From Thiomonas arsenitoxydans (GTDB lineage Bacteria; Pseudomonadota; Gammaproteobacteria; Burkholderiales; Burkholderiaceae_C): a DNA stretch of 64,000 nucleotides. Made by a program: the position numbers and the translations under genes. Location of the stretch: contig NC_014145.1 of assembly GCF_000253115.1 (NCBI RefSeq), forward strand, positions 682,001-746,000, given 5' to 3'. Below are positions 27,227-38,157 of the stretch, in pieces (within the stretch, counting starts at the first letter, position 1; each line of letters opens with the position of its first letter). Under the pieces are notes generated by a model that was given only the letters and a program-made list of their open reading frames with translations, had not been told where the DNA came from and did not search any database.

Positions 27227-28787
27227 ATGGTCAGCGCCATCGACGACGACAAACTCCAGTCCCTGGGCGACGATCCGGCGGCGCAGTACGCGCGCACGGT
27301 CATTGCGCAGTTCGGTGCACAGATCGCGCACCAGCGTGCCGAGCTCAAATTTCAATCGACCAAGATTGCGGCCCTGAGCTTCGAGCTGGCGCGCCTCAAG
27401 CAATGGCGCTTCGGCCAGTCCAGCGAGAGCCTGGACACGCAAGGCCAGCTCTTCGACGCCAAGACGCAGGCGCTGCTGCAAGCCGAGGAACAGGCCGAGG
27501 ACCGCGCCGCCGATGCGGAGCGCACCGCCCCAGGCAAACGTCGCCCCAAACGCCAGCCCCTGCCCAGCCAGTTGCCGCGCATCGAGCATCGCTACGAGAT
27601 CGACTCCGGCCTGTGCCCGCAGGGCCACACCCTGCGCCGTATCGGGGAGGAGATCAGCGAGCAACTCGACTGCGAGCCCACGCGTTTCTTCGTGCACCGG
27701 CACATCCGCGGCAAGTATGCCTGCGCCTGCTGCCAGACGGTGTTGGCTGCACCCCTGCCAGCGCAACTCATTGACAAAGGCATTCCCGCCCCCGGCCTGC
27801 TGGCGCAGGTGGTGCTGGCCAAGCACGACGATCACCTGCCGCTGTACCGCCAGGAGGAGATTTACCGCCGCAGCGGCGTGCACCTCCCGCGCTCGAGCCT
27901 GGCGCAGTGGGTGGGCCTGTGCGGGGTGCGCCTGGAACCGCTGGCCCAGGCCCTCAAAGACCATCTGCTGGAGCAACCCGTGCTGCATGCCGATGAGACC
28001 CCCGGTAGCCGAGCTGGCGCCGGGCACGGGCAAGACACACCGCGCTTATGTCTGGGTCTACCGCAGCGCGGCTACGCCGGCGGTGGTGTTTGACTATTGC
28101 GCCAGTCGTGCCGGTGCGCATGCGCGCGACTTCCTGCAGGATTGGTCAGGCACCTTGCTCACCGATGACTTCAGCGGCTACAAGGCGCTGTATGCCCAGG
28201 GGAGCATTGTGGAGGCGGGGTGCTGGGCGCATGTACGCAGAAAGTTCTTCGAGGCGCACAAGCTGGCGGGCAGCGCCATCGCGCAGGAGGCGCTTGAGCG
28301 CATCAAAGCCTTGTATGCCATTGAGCAGACCCTTCGGGAGCATCCGCCCGATGCGCGCACCGCGCTGCGCCAGCGCCAAAGCCAACCCCTGCTCGAGGCC
28401 TTGCACGCCTGGCTGATCGAGCAACGCCCGCTTCTGGCCAAGGCCGACGCCACGGCGCGGGCCATCGACTATGCGCTGGGCCGCTGGCGGGCGTTGTGTG
28501 TGTTTGCCACCGATGGGCGCGTGCCGATCGATAACAACGCGGTGGAAAACGCCATTCGGCCTCTCGCACTCGGGCGCCGAAACTGGCTCTTCGTGGGCTC
28601 GCCCCAGGCCGGCCGCCGAGCCGCCGTGCTCATGACGCTGATCGAATCGGCCAAGCTCTGCGAGGTCGACCCCTGGGCCTATCTCAAGGACGTGCTGACG
28701 AAGCTGCCCACCTGGCCCAACAGCCGTCTGGGCGAATTGCTGCCCCACAACTGGGCGAAAACCAATCCCCCTGCACTCAGCACCTGA
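27227..28787 (+). pseudogene. tnpC: IS66 transposase TnpC, +1 frameshift in a C tract
   Basis: The first frame (ATG 27227, MVSAIDDDKLQSLGDDP) includes the coiled coil, a zinc-finger-like region (CPQGHTLRRIG, CACCQTVLA) and QPVLHADETP, the first catalytic Asp. At a run of five C (27999-28003) the reading must lose one base to continue as VAELAPGTGKTHRAYVWVYR, GTLLTDDFSGYKALY (second Asp) and PIDNNAVENAIRPLALGRRN (Glu). Everything else is intact. Either the copy is dead, the extra C is a sequencing slip, or slippage at the C run restores full-length protein. Confidence 0.9.
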
Positions 28788-28828
28788 CCTTCACTTCGGG
28801 TGTCAAGAGGGGTTCCCTGCACGCTTAC

Positions 28829-29233
28829 GCCCCAACGTCCCGATTACGCCTCCCAAAATTGTATCTAAGGCTGGGCCTTCGGAAGTCCGCTCTCGCTGCA
28901 AAGCGGCCACTGGGCGGGACAGGCCTTGTGACTGGAACGGGTCGTGACCGGCCTCTAGGCCGAATCTGGCGAGAGTCCGTTCATGCCGATGTCCGGGCCT
29001 TTGGCGGTTTCGGTCAAAAGTACCCTCGGAGCTGGAAAGCTCCTCGCGACTGGAGTGTCGGGCCTAATCCTTGGGTTGTCACTCAAGGGTCAGCAAAATT
29101 GCATGCTCGATAACGCGTGGTTATAGCCTGCGCGACATCCAGTCCCCGTATCGCCCGCGATGTCCAGTGCCGTGCCAGCAGCGCAATGCGTGGGGCCAAA
29201 TCGGCCCTCAGGCCGCGACGCTGCGTGGTCGCT
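28829..29233. other. Gene-free stretch between IS66 and the island's right end
   Basis: About 400 bp without a recognisable gene. It is rich in short inverted segments such as GGCCTCTAGGCC. In an autonomous Tn7-like element tnsA would be expected here; none is visible. Confidence 0.5.
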
Positions 29234-29331
29234 GTTTGCGACTTCATGTGCATGCCTCGCGAGCCCGCATTCTGCCTTGATCGTTGTTTGCGACTTTAAT
29301 GTACCGTTTGCGACTTTAATTGCACGGAACA
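29234..29331. repeat. Right end of Tn7-like island with three TnsB-like sites
   Basis: GTTTGCGACTTTAAT occurs at 29286-29300 and 29306-29320, exactly 20 bp apart, and GTTTGCGACTTCATG at 29234-29248. The terminal ACA is at 29329-29331. The terminus is 23 bp from the glmS stop. Tight spacing of TnsB sites is characteristic of Tn7 right ends. Confidence 0.85.
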
Positions 29332-29336
29332 GGAAT
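29332..29336. repeat. Target-site duplication, right copy (GGAAT)
   Basis: Same five bases as 2550-2554, directly after the terminal ACA. It lies within what was codons 6-7 of the gene following glmS. Confidence 0.85.
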
Positions 29337-29354
29337 ATCGAAGTCTTTCTCATC

Positions 29355-31190
<1,836 letters not shown>

Positions 31191-31332
31191 GAACAGACTC
31201 CCTTGGGTTGCGTTGGGCGCCATGATAGGCAGGCGCCCGTGAAATGAGTCGGCAATATTTCACGAAAAATGATTACAGATTCCACCACTATTAGTGCATG
31301 GAATAAAATTACAAAAATGACTAGGAAATGGA

Positions 31333-31818
31333 ATGAAAATGGAACCGATTGAGCTCGACGAAGCCGACCGGCGCTTGCTCGATGTGCTGCAGCAGGATTG
31401 CGCGCTGAGCAACCAAGAGCTGGCGCAGCGCGCCCACCTCACCCCGCCCACCTGTCTGCGCCGGGTGCGGCGGCTGGTGGAGGCGGGGGTGATCGAGCGG
31501 CGCATCGCGGTGCTCAACCCCGAACGGGTGGGGGCGGGGCTGACCGTGATTGTCGAGATCACCCTGGCCGAGCAGGCGGCCGAGCGCATGGCGGCATTCG
31601 AGGCGCTGGTGGCCGAAGTGCCCGAGGTGCAGCAGTGCTACCGCGTGTCGCCCGGGCCGGACTTCGTGCTGGTGTTGCTGGTCGTGGACATGGCGGCTTA
31701 TCACGCCCTGGTGCACCGGTTGTTTACCGCGGCGAATCAGGTGCGCAATGTGCGCGCGTTTTTTTCGGTGCACCGCAGCAAGTTCGCGCCGCGCGTGCCT
31801 GGACTTATTTCTTCTTGA
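31333..31818 (+). CDS. Lrp/AsnC-family transcriptional regulator
   Basis: 161 residues. An N-terminal helix-turn-helix ([20 protein letters not shown] then [20 protein letters not shown]) is followed by a RAM ligand domain with [20 protein letters not shown]. It is divergent from glmS with a 142-bp gap to the glmS start, so it may control glmS or itself. Its 3' end overlaps the convergent glmU end by 14 bp. Confidence 0.92.
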   Translation: MKMEPIELDEADRRLLDVLQQDCALSNQELAQRAHLTPPTCLRRVRRLVEAGVIERRIAVLNPERVGAGLTVIVEITLAEQAAERMAAFEALVAEVPEVQQCYRVSPGPDFVLVLLVVDMAAYHALVHRLFTAANQVRNVRAFFSVHRSKFAPRVPGLISS

Positions 31819-33196
31819 CCGGGCGGCTCCAGCCGTCGAGGGTGACGGCCTTGGCGCGTGCGACCGTGAGCTTGCCGGCCGGCACGTTTTTGCTCACCGT
31901 GGAGCCCGCGCCCACCGTAGCGCCCGCACCGATGGTGATGGGCGCGACCAGCACCGAGTTGGAGCCGGTGTGTGCATCGTCTTCAATCACGGTGCGGTGT
32001 TTGTTGGCGCCGTCGTAGTTGGCCACGATGGTGCCCGCGCCGATATTGACCCGCGAGCCCACCGTGGCGTCACCCACATAGCTCAAGTGGTTGGCCTTGG
32101 AGCCCGGGCCCAGCGTGCCGTTTTTCACTTCGACGAAGTTGCCGATGTGTACGCCATCGGCCAGGGCAGTTGCGGGCCGCAGCCGGGCGAAGGGGCCGAT
32201 GATCGCGCCCGCGCCGATGCTCGCGCCGTCGAGATGGCAGAAGGGATGCACCACCGTGCCCGCGCCCACACGCACATCGCGCAGCACGGCGTAGGGCCCC
32301 ACGCGGGCGCCGTCGGCCAGATGCACTTCGCCTTCGAACACGCAGCCCACGTCGATGAACACATCGCGGCCACAGTGCAGCGCGCCGCGCACGTCGATGC
32401 GGCTCGGGTCGGCCAGGGTGACGCCCGCGTCGAGCAGGCGGCGCGCAGTGCGCAGTTGCACCACGCGCTCCAGATGCGCGAGCTGGCTGCGGTCGTTCAC
32501 GCCGAGCACATCGTCCGCGTCGGCCACGGTGGAGGCGCGCACCGGCACACCGTCGGCCACGGCCAGGGCCACCACGTCGGTGAGGTAGTACTCGCCCTGC
32601 GCGTTGTCGTTGCGCAACTGGCCCAGCCAGCGGCGCAGGGCGGGCAGCGGCGCGCACAGAATGCCGGTGTTGCATTCGCGCACCGCGCGCTGCGCCGGCG
32701 TGGCGTCTTTGTGTTCGACGATGCCCTGCACCGCGCCGTCGGCACTACGCAGAATGCGGCCATAGCCTGTCGGGTCGTCCAGCTCGACGGTGAGCAGGGC
32801 GAGCGCGCCCGTCTGCGCCTGCGCCACCAGCGGCGCTAGGCTAGCGGCGGGCGCCAGCGGCACGTCGCCATAGAGCACCAGGCACACGCCGTCACCCGGC
32901 AGGTCCGGCAGGGCTTGCTGTACCGCATGGCCGGTGCCGAGCTGCGGCTCCTGCAGCGCAAAGCGCAGGTGTGCCTGATGGGCAAAAGCCTCTTGCACCC
33001 GCTGCGCGCCGAAACCGGTGACCACCACTACGCGCTCGGCCGATAGGTGATGCACGGTATCGAGCACATGGCCGAGCAGCGGTTTGCCCGCCAGCGGCTG
33101 CAGCACTTTGGGAGCGTCGGAGCGCATGCGCGTGCCCTTGCCTGCGGCAAGGACGACGACGGAAAGGGCGGAGGAGGGGGTTTGGGCGATCGTCAT
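31805..33196 (-). CDS. glmU: Bifunctional UDP-GlcNAc pyrophosphorylase/GlcN-1-P acetyltransferase
   Basis: 463 residues from ATG 33196. The N-terminal nucleotidyltransferase domain starts [20 protein letters not shown] with [11 protein letters not shown] and YGDVPL. The C-terminal left-handed beta helix carries hexapeptide repeats ([20 protein letters not shown]) and the active-site block [20 protein letters not shown] then [20 protein letters not shown]. It makes UDP-GlcNAc from GlcN-1-P, two steps after GlmS. It is in the same strand and neighbourhood as glmS, with the Lrp gene between on the other strand. Confidence 0.97.
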   Translation of the reverse strand: MTIAQTPSSALSVVVLAAGKGTRMRSDAPKVLQPLAGKPLLGHVLDTVHHLSAERVVVVTGFGAQRVQEAFAHQAHLRFALQEPQLGTGHAVQQALPDLPGDGVCLVLYGDVPLAPAASLAPLVAQAQTGALALLTVELDDPTGYGRILRSADGAVQGIVEHKDATPAQRAVRECNTGILCAPLPALRRWLGQLRNDNAQGEYYLTDVVALAVADGVPVRASTVADADDVLGVNDRSQLAHLERVVQLRTARRLLDAGVTLADPSRIDVRGALHCGRDVFIDVGCVFEGEVHLADGARVGPYAVLRDVRVGAGTVVHPFCHLDGASIGAGAIIGPFARLRPATALADGVHIGNFVEVKNGTLGPGSKANHLSYVGDATVGSRVNIGAGTIVANYDGANKHRTVIEDDAHTGSNSVLVAPITIGAGATVGAGSTVSKNVPAGKLTVARAKAVTLDGWSRPVKKK

Positions 33197-33251
33197 GCCG
33201 CGCATTCTAAGGAGCGCCGGTGACGCCGCTGCGCCGTTTGCCGCATGAAAA

Positions 33252-33269
33252 ACCCCGCATCAGCGGGGT
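33252..33269 (-). terminator. Rho-independent terminator of the heme-motif membrane gene
   Basis: ACCCCGC and GCGGGGT form a 7-bp stem with a 4-base loop. On the minus strand TTTTT follows, 20 bp after the stop at 33289. Confidence 0.8.
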
Positions 33270-33288
33270 CGGTAAAACGTAAAAATGA

Positions 33289-34080
33289 TCAGGCTGTGGC
33301 CGGGCGCACCGCCGTGTTGGGCACTTCGGTCACGATGCGCTGCATAAGGAATTTGGGCAGGCCGATCCACATGTCGAACAGGGCCACGCCCATCTCCAGC
33401 ATGGCGATCGGGCACGAGAGCGCACCGCCGATGAGCACGAACCAGGCGAAGTCGGGGTTCTGCTTGGTGAGGAACCAGCCGGAAAAATCGAGCAGCATGG
33501 CGATGAACGGCGTGATGACCGAAATGGCCTTGATCTGGCTGTGCACCCTTGTTTGCAAAAACAGCCAGCCGGCCACCCAGAAAATCAGCCCCAGCATGGT
33601 CAGGTGCACCATACCGGTCATCAGCATCGAGTTGTACGACATGCCGGTGTCGACCTTGGCCACCGCCTTCACGTCTTCATACGAAGCCAGCGGCGGGTTG
33701 TGCAGCTGCTTGCTCATGGCCACGCTATGGCACATCAGGCAGTGTTGCGCGAGGATGGGCTTGATCTCGGTCTCGTAGCCGGCCTTGGTCTGCCCGCCGA
33801 CCACCCAGGTGTCGATGGTCTTCTGCAGTTGCGGCCACTGCTCTTTCGGCACGCCCGCGTTGGTGAGCATGGTGGGCAGCACGGTTTGCAGCTTGCTGCT
33901 GTCGCGGTTGCCGTAGTACGAAATCTGGATGTCCTTGAGGGTCACCCCAGTCTTGCCGTCCAGCCCGGCGTGGGTGACGTAGAGATAGGCTTCGGCACAA
34001 AGCAAGCCGATGCAGACCAGAAAAATGAAGCCGGTATGCAGCAGTTTTTCCGGCACGGTGAGCAGATGAAGGGAACGCAT
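33289..34080 (-). CDS. Membrane protein with one c-type heme motif
   Basis: 263 residues from ATG 34080 (MRSLHLLTVPEKLLHTGFIF), with GAGAAAG 8-14 bp upstream. Helix 1 (LLHTGFIFLVCIGLLCAEAY) leads into a periplasmic part with ILAQHCLMCHSVAMSKQLHN, where C-L-M-C-H is a CxxCH heme site. Three or four C-terminal helices follow, starting MVHLTMLGLIFWVAGWLFLQ. It is probably an electron-transfer or respiratory membrane protein; no exact family name is secure. Confidence 0.75.
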   Translation of the reverse strand: MRSLHLLTVPEKLLHTGFIFLVCIGLLCAEAYLYVTHAGLDGKTGVTLKDIQISYYGNRDSSKLQTVLPTMLTNAGVPKEQWPQLQKTIDTWVVGGQTKAGYETEIKPILAQHCLMCHSVAMSKQLHNPPLASYEDVKAVAKVDTGMSYNSMLMTGMVHLTMLGLIFWVAGWLFLQTRVHSQIKAISVITPFIAMLLDFSGWFLTKQNPDFAWFVLIGGALSCPIAMLEMGVALFDMWIGLPKFLMQRIVTEVPNTAVRPATA

Positions 34081-34445
34081 AGGTAAGGCTTTCTCGCAAG
34101 GTGTCAGCGGTTGTGAACGCGCTTGTGTTTTAACTTTTGTCAAAAATGCGGGGTTATCCTAGTGCGTAAAAACCCTTAAGTGCAATGCCTGAGTTGCACG
34201 AAGGGACACAGGCAACGTTCTGTTTCTATTGAGCGCCCCCAGGGTCGGCTTGCCGACCCGCCCCCCGTGGGGGGTCAAGAAAACTTGGGGCGGCCCTGCG
34301 TTTTTTTGAGAGATTTACCCCGTGCAGTATGGTGACGAGTTGCGCGCCATTACGCTTTGTCTGCTTTGCCGCTTCATCCGTACGCGTATTCCAGAGGCCT
34401 TGCTCTTCATGGCCAGTGCGCGCTGCCCCGCTATTCTTGTTCCCT
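34081..34445. other. Divergent promoter region with repeat
   Basis: 365 bp between the divergent heme-motif gene and the ClC gene. It contains the GGGGCGGCCC-type repeat (34231-34310). The remainder probably holds both promoters; none is identified with confidence. Confidence 0.5.
34231..34310. repeat. Intergenic repeat family B, copy 1
   Basis: Begins GAGCGCCCCCAG, has an internal CCCCCCGTGGGGGG hairpin and ends GAAAACTTGGGGCGGCCCTG. Related copies are at 35889-35970 and 45798-45876. Confidence 0.75.
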
Positions 34446-35843
34446 ATGCATGCTCGTTACCGCCCCGCTGCGATTTGGCGACTCACACGAAAAGAACTTC
34501 GCAGATCGTGGCTGAATTACGGCGTGCTCTGGGTGGGGGCGATCCTGGTGGGGTTGGCAGCGGTGCAGTTCGCCAATTGGACCAACGATGTGCTGGCGAT
34601 TTTTCTCGGCTGGATCGACGGCCGGGCGTGGCTGGCCCTGCTCATCACCCCGGCGTTGACCGGCGGCGCGGTATGGATGACCCGCAAATGGTTCAGCGGC
34701 AGTGAGGGCAGCGGCATTCCGCAGGTGATTGCGGCGCTGCATGGCCAGCCAGACCCGACCCGCATCCGCCGCCTGTTCGGTCTGCGCATCTTGATCGGCA
34801 AGATCGGTCTCGGGCTGCTGGGCATGCTCGGCGGCCTAACGCTGGGCCGCGAGGGGCCGACGGTGCATATCGGCGCGTCCATCATGATCGAGATGCGGCG
34901 GTTTTATCCCCGCGTCTCGCTGCGCATGGAGCGCCTGTTGCTGCTCGCGGGCTCGGCGGCGGGTCTGTCGGGCGCGTTCAACACCCCGCTGGCCGGGATT
35001 CTGTTTGCCATCGAGGAGCTCACCCGCAGCTTCGAGGTGCGAACCAACGGCGTGCTCATCACCAGCATCGTGTTCTCCGGCCTGGTCTCTTTGGCGCTGG
35101 CGGGCAACTATCTGTATTTCGGCCAGATCACCGCGCCGGACATTTTTCCGCTGGCCTTCGTCTTGCCGGTGGTCATCGCCGCGGTGGTCTGCGGTCTGGC
35201 CGGGGCGGCGTTCAATCTGGCCTTGCTCAAACAGGTGCGATGGATTCCTGCGAAGGTGCTGGCTTGGCGCGAGCGTTCGCCGCTGGCGTGGGGCGCGGGG
35301 CTGGGCCTGCTAGTGGCCATCATCGGCATCGCCTCGGCCGGGCAGACCTGGGGCAGCGGCTACGAGCAGGCGCGGCATTTGCTGATGAATCACGGCGAGC
35401 AGGTGAGCTGGTATTACCCGCTGGTGAAGTGGCTCACCATGGTGCTGTCCTACATTACCGGCCTGCCCGGCGGGCTGTTCTCGCCCTCGCTGTCGATCGG
35501 CGCAGGGTTCGGGCAGTGGGTCAGCCAGTGGTTCGGGCAGTATCCGCGGTCGGCCTTGGTGGCCATTTGCATGGTGGGTTATCTTGCAGCGGTGACGCAG
35601 TCGCCGCTGACTTCGTTTGTTATCGTGATGGAAATGATCAACGGCGGCGGGTTGGTGATTCCGCTCATGGCCACGGCGCTGATCAGTAGCCGGGTGGCGA
35701 ATTTGTTCACCCCGCCGCTGTATGAGGCGCTGGCCGAGCAGAAGTACTTTGCGCCCTTGGGGGATGCGTCGCAGCGCAAGGCGCAGCCCGAGGCGCAAGC
35801 CGCCGAACCGGTTGCCGTGACGGTGGATGAAAAGCCGCGTTGA
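34446..35843 (+). CDS. ClC-family chloride channel/transporter
   Basis: 465 residues from ATG 34446 (MHARYRPAAIWRLTRKELRR). The three selectivity motifs are present: GSEGSGIPQ, GREGPTVHIGAS with the gating Glu, and GGLFSPSLSIGAG. A short helical linker and membrane spans to residue about 440 fit a bacterial ClC without CBS domains. It moves Cl- (probably in exchange for H+) across the inner membrane. The C-terminal 30 residues are Ala/Glu/Pro-rich and cytoplasmic. Confidence 0.93.
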   Translation: MHARYRPAAIWRLTRKELRRSWLNYGVLWVGAILVGLAAVQFANWTNDVLAIFLGWIDGRAWLALLITPALTGGAVWMTRKWFSGSEGSGIPQVIAALHGQPDPTRIRRLFGLRILIGKIGLGLLGMLGGLTLGREGPTVHIGASIMIEMRRFYPRVSLRMERLLLLAGSAAGLSGAFNTPLAGILFAIEELTRSFEVRTNGVLITSIVFSGLVSLALAGNYLYFGQITAPDIFPLAFVLPVVIAAVVCGLAGAAFNLALLKQVRWIPAKVLAWRERSPLAWGAGLGLLVAIIGIASAGQTWGSGYEQARHLLMNHGEQVSWYYPLVKWLTMVLSYITGLPGGLFSPSLSIGAGFGQWVSQWFGQYPRSALVAICMVGYLAAVTQSPLTSFVIVMEMINGGGLVIPLMATALISSRVANLFTPPLYEALAEQKYFAPLGDASQRKAQPEAQAAEPVAVTVDEKPR

Positions 35844-35853
35844 TGACGCGCTG

Positions 35854-35876
35854 ATCCCGGCTTTGAACCGGGTTTA
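35854..35876 (+). terminator. Weak terminator after the ClC gene
   Basis: CCCGG/CCGGG stem with a 7-base loop, then TTTAAT, starting 13 bp after the stop at 35843. The short stem makes it only a probable terminator. Confidence 0.45.
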
Positions 35877-35888
35877 ATGGGTAGAGAG

Positions 35889-35970
35889 GAGTGCCCCCAG
35901 ACCTGCCGCGAAGCGTCAGGCCCCCCGAGGGGGGATGAGAAAACTTGGGGCGGCCCGGCGTTTTCTCATG
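35889..35970. repeat. Intergenic repeat family B, copy 2
   Basis: Starts AGTGCCCCCAGACCTGC, internal CCCCCCGAGGGGGG hairpin, ends GAAAACTTGGGGCGGCCCGG. Lies between the ClC and MFS genes. Confidence 0.75.
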
Positions 35971-36009
35971 AGCCCTCATGTTTGAACTACGACGACAAGG
36001 AGACTTCCC

Positions 36010-37299
36010 ATGGCAACACATCCTGCAACGCCCGCAGCCCCGCCAGCCGAAGCGGTCTATCGCCGCATCGGCTGGCGCATCATTCCCTTCCTGATCTTGT
36101 GCTATTTCGTCGCCTATCTCGACCGGGTGAACATTGGCTTCGCCCAGTTGCAGATGAAGGGCGACCTCGGGTTTTCCGATGCGGTGTACGGGCTCGGCGC
36201 GGGCATCTTTTTTCTCGGCTATTTTTTGTTCGAGGTGCCGAGCAACCTCATTCTTCACCGGGTTGGCGCGCGGGTGTGGATCGCCCGCATCATGATCACC
36301 TGGGGGCTGATTTCCGCGCTCACGCTGTTCGTCACCACGCCGACGCAGTTCTATGTGATGCGGTTTCTGCTCGGCGTGGCCGAGGCCGGGTTCTTTCCGG
36401 GCATCATCCTCTATCTCACTTATTGGTATCCGGCGGCGCGGCGCAGCCAGATGACCGCCTGGTTCATGAGCGCGGTGCCGCTGTCCGGCTTGATCGGCGG
36501 GCCGGTGTCGGGCTGGATCTTGCATCACTTCCACGGCCATCACGGCTGGGCCGGGTGGCAGTGGTTGTTCGTGCTTGAAGGCCTGCCGGCCGTGGTGCTG
36601 GGCATCGTCACCCTGTTCTATCTCGACAATGGCATCAAGCATGCCAAGTGGCTGAACGCGGACGAGAAAAACGCGCTGCAGCACGCGCTCGACCAGGAGG
36701 CGCAGACCAAGCCGGCGCACTCGGCGCTGCAGGGCATGGCCGATCCGCGCGTGTGGCTGATGGCGCTGATCTACTTCTCCGTGGTCATCGGCCTGTACGG
36801 CCTGAGCTTCTGGCTGCCGCTGCTGATCAAGTCCACCGGCGTGACCGATCCGCTGACCATCGGCTGGCTTGTCGCGCTGCCTTACGGCGTGTCGGTGGTG
36901 GCGATGATTCTGGTGGGCCGCAGCTCGGACAAACGCCATGAGCGCCGCTGGCACGTGGCCATTCCCGCGCTGATCGGCGCCGTGGGCCTGGCGCTCTCCA
37001 CGTTGTGGAGCACCGACACCACGCTGGCGATGGTGGCGCTGACGCTGGCGACCGTGGGCATCATGGTGGTGCTGCCGCTGTTCTGGGCGCTGCCCAACGC
37101 CTTCCTCGCGGGCACCGCGGCGGCGGCAGGCATTGCGCTGATCAACGCGCTGGGCAATCTGGCCGGGTTCTTCGGCCCGTCCATCATCGGTTGGGTGAAG
37201 CAGACCACGCAGAGCACCAACGGCGGCATTCTGGTGCTCGCCGCCTTCATGGTGCTGTGCGCCGTGCTGGTACTGCTCACGCCGAAACTGCAAAAATAA
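36010..37299 (+). CDS. MFS transporter, anion:cation symporter (ACS) type
   Basis: 429 residues, twelve predicted helices. The N-terminal AVYRRIGWRIIPFLILCYFV and YLDRVNIGFAQLQMKGDLGF are the ACS-family signature; FEVPSNLILHRVGARVWIAR and RFLLGVAEAGFFPGIILYLT follow. Relatives carry organic anions such as tartrate, phthalate or glucarate. AAGGAG lies 9-14 bp before ATG. It is convergent with an Lrp/AsnC gene and shares a terminator with it. Confidence 0.93.
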   Translation: MATHPATPAAPPAEAVYRRIGWRIIPFLILCYFVAYLDRVNIGFAQLQMKGDLGFSDAVYGLGAGIFFLGYFLFEVPSNLILHRVGARVWIARIMITWGLISALTLFVTTPTQFYVMRFLLGVAEAGFFPGIILYLTYWYPAARRSQMTAWFMSAVPLSGLIGGPVSGWILHHFHGHHGWAGWQWLFVLEGLPAVVLGIVTLFYLDNGIKHAKWLNADEKNALQHALDQEAQTKPAHSALQGMADPRVWLMALIYFSVVIGLYGLSFWLPLLIKSTGVTDPLTIGWLVALPYGVSVVAMILVGRSSDKRHERRWHVAIPALIGAVGLALSTLWSTDTTLAMVALTLATVGIMVVLPLFWALPNAFLAGTAAAAGIALINALGNLAGFFGPSIIGWVKQTTQSTNGGILVLAAFMVLCAVLVLLTPKLQK

Positions 37300-37300
37300 A

Positions 37301-37336
37301 AAAGCGCGCGCGAACCAGTCAGATTCGCGCGCGCCT
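37301..37336. terminator. Bidirectional terminator
   Basis: A perfect stem GCGCGCGCGAA/TTCGCGCGCGC with a 9-base loop sits between two convergent genes, with A-rich sequence on the left that serves as a U tract for the minus strand. Confidence 0.75.
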
Positions 37337-37362
37337 TGCTGCAGCTCTCGGCCGCAAGACGG

Positions 37363-37842
37363 TCAGAGTTCGACTTGCAGCCGGGTGGTGTTCTTCACCT
37401 CGTCGATCACGGCGAACGAGCGGGTTTCACGCACGGCGGGCAGGTTGGCGATGACGTTGGCCACAAACGTCTTGTAGGCCGCCATATCGGCCACGCGCAC
37501 CTTGAGCAGATAGTCGAAATTGCCGGCCACCATATGGCATTCGAGAATTTCCGGGCGCACCTTGATGGCGGACTGGAATTTCTCGAAGCTGTCGGCCACC
37601 GAGCGGTCTAGCTGCACTTCGACGAACACCATCAGCCCCGCGCCGAGCAGGTTGGGGTTGAGCCGACCTTCGTAGCCGAGAATGAAGCCGTCACGCGTGA
37701 GCCGCTTGACGCGCTCCAGCACGGCGGTGGGCGAAAGATTGACCAGTTGGGCCAGACGCAGATTGGCAATGCGGCCATCTTCCTGCAGCAGATCGAGCAG
37801 GCGACGGTCGATGCGGTCGATGCCGCCAATTTTTTCAGACAT
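37363..37842 (-). CDS. Lrp/AsnC-family transcriptional regulator
   Basis: 159 residues: helix-turn-helix (RIDRRLLDLLQEDGRIANLR then LSPTAVLERVKRLTRDGFIL) and RAM domain (ILECHMVAGNFDYLLKVRVA). The spacing and sequence are closer to general Lrp than the copy at 31333 (for example GNFDYLLKVRV against [11 protein letters not shown]). It ends near the MFS gene; its targets are unknown. Confidence 0.93.
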   Translation of the reverse strand: MSEKIGGIDRIDRRLLDLLQEDGRIANLRLAQLVNLSPTAVLERVKRLTRDGFILGYEGRLNPNLLGAGLMVFVEVQLDRSVADSFEKFQSAIKVRPEILECHMVAGNFDYLLKVRVADMAAYKTFVANVIANLPAVRETRSFAVIDEVKNTTRLQVEL

Positions 37843-38157
37843 GGCGAGCCTCCGCGGTGGGGGTGGGAGACTGCAAGCAGGGCAGTAGAGAGTTCATCAT
37901 GGCCTCGGTGTGAACGGTTGTATTAGTAGAGGTTTGAAATTTAGCGCATCAGTGTCATGCGGGTCGAAGTCTAGCGACAATTGCCTGACAATCACTCCGG
38001 TTTATAGAGGGCAACACCCGTAAACAGTGCTTCATTGCCGGGGAATCGGCGCCATTTCCGGATTGACGCGCAACTTGATTTTATACACCGCTAATACGAA
38101 CTGTTCACTGGCCCCCGAGCCGTCAGGTTGACGGGTTTGGCCCGGGGCTCAAAACAT
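37843..38157. other. Gene-free stretch
   Basis: 315 bp between the Lrp start and the acetoacetate decarboxylase stop. It contains the Lrp promoter region and a hairpin at about 38112-38145 (GCCGTCA/TGACGG within CCCCCGAG/GGCCCGGGG) that may end the decarboxylase transcript, although no U tract is present. Confidence 0.5.

Larger units (their letters stand above)
26373..28828 (+). mobile_element. IS66-family insertion sequence with 8-bp target duplication
   Basis: Ends are GTAAGCGTTTGCCGAACCC (left) and, reversed, GTAAGCGTGCAGGGAACCC (right), the typical IS66 terminal repeat. Both flanks carry GCCCCAAC (26365-26372 and 28829-28836), the 8-bp duplication IS66 makes. It contains tnpA, tnpB and a frameshifted tnpC. 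The perfect duplication means the insertion is fairly recent and has not recombined. Confidence 0.97.
2555..29331. mobile_element. Tn7-like island (26.8 kb) at attTn7, tns genes not found
   Basis: The ends are TGTTTGCATCAAATAAAGT on the left and, on the other strand, TGTTCCGTGCAATTAAAGT on the right: 13 of 19 positions agree, including TGTT and CAAWTAAAGT. Both are flanked by GGAAT. The right end sits 23 bp beyond the glmS stop, the place and orientation that TnsD-guided Tn7 uses. Left repeats are widely spaced and two right repeats are 20 bp apart, as in Tn7 L and R. Excision restores the Excalibur gene in frame. No tnsA, B, C or D was recognised inside, so the island is either a defective element, one mobilised in trans, or a fusion of two elements. 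Confidence 0.85.

Noticed and set aside
26345..28870. Integron attC site interrupted by the IS66 element
   Set aside because: The joined flanks do not give the RYYYAAC/GTTRRRY pair needed for attC.
35707..37293. Minus-strand frame of 528 codons rich in His/Gln/Arg
   Set aside because: Shadow of the ACS-type MFS gene.
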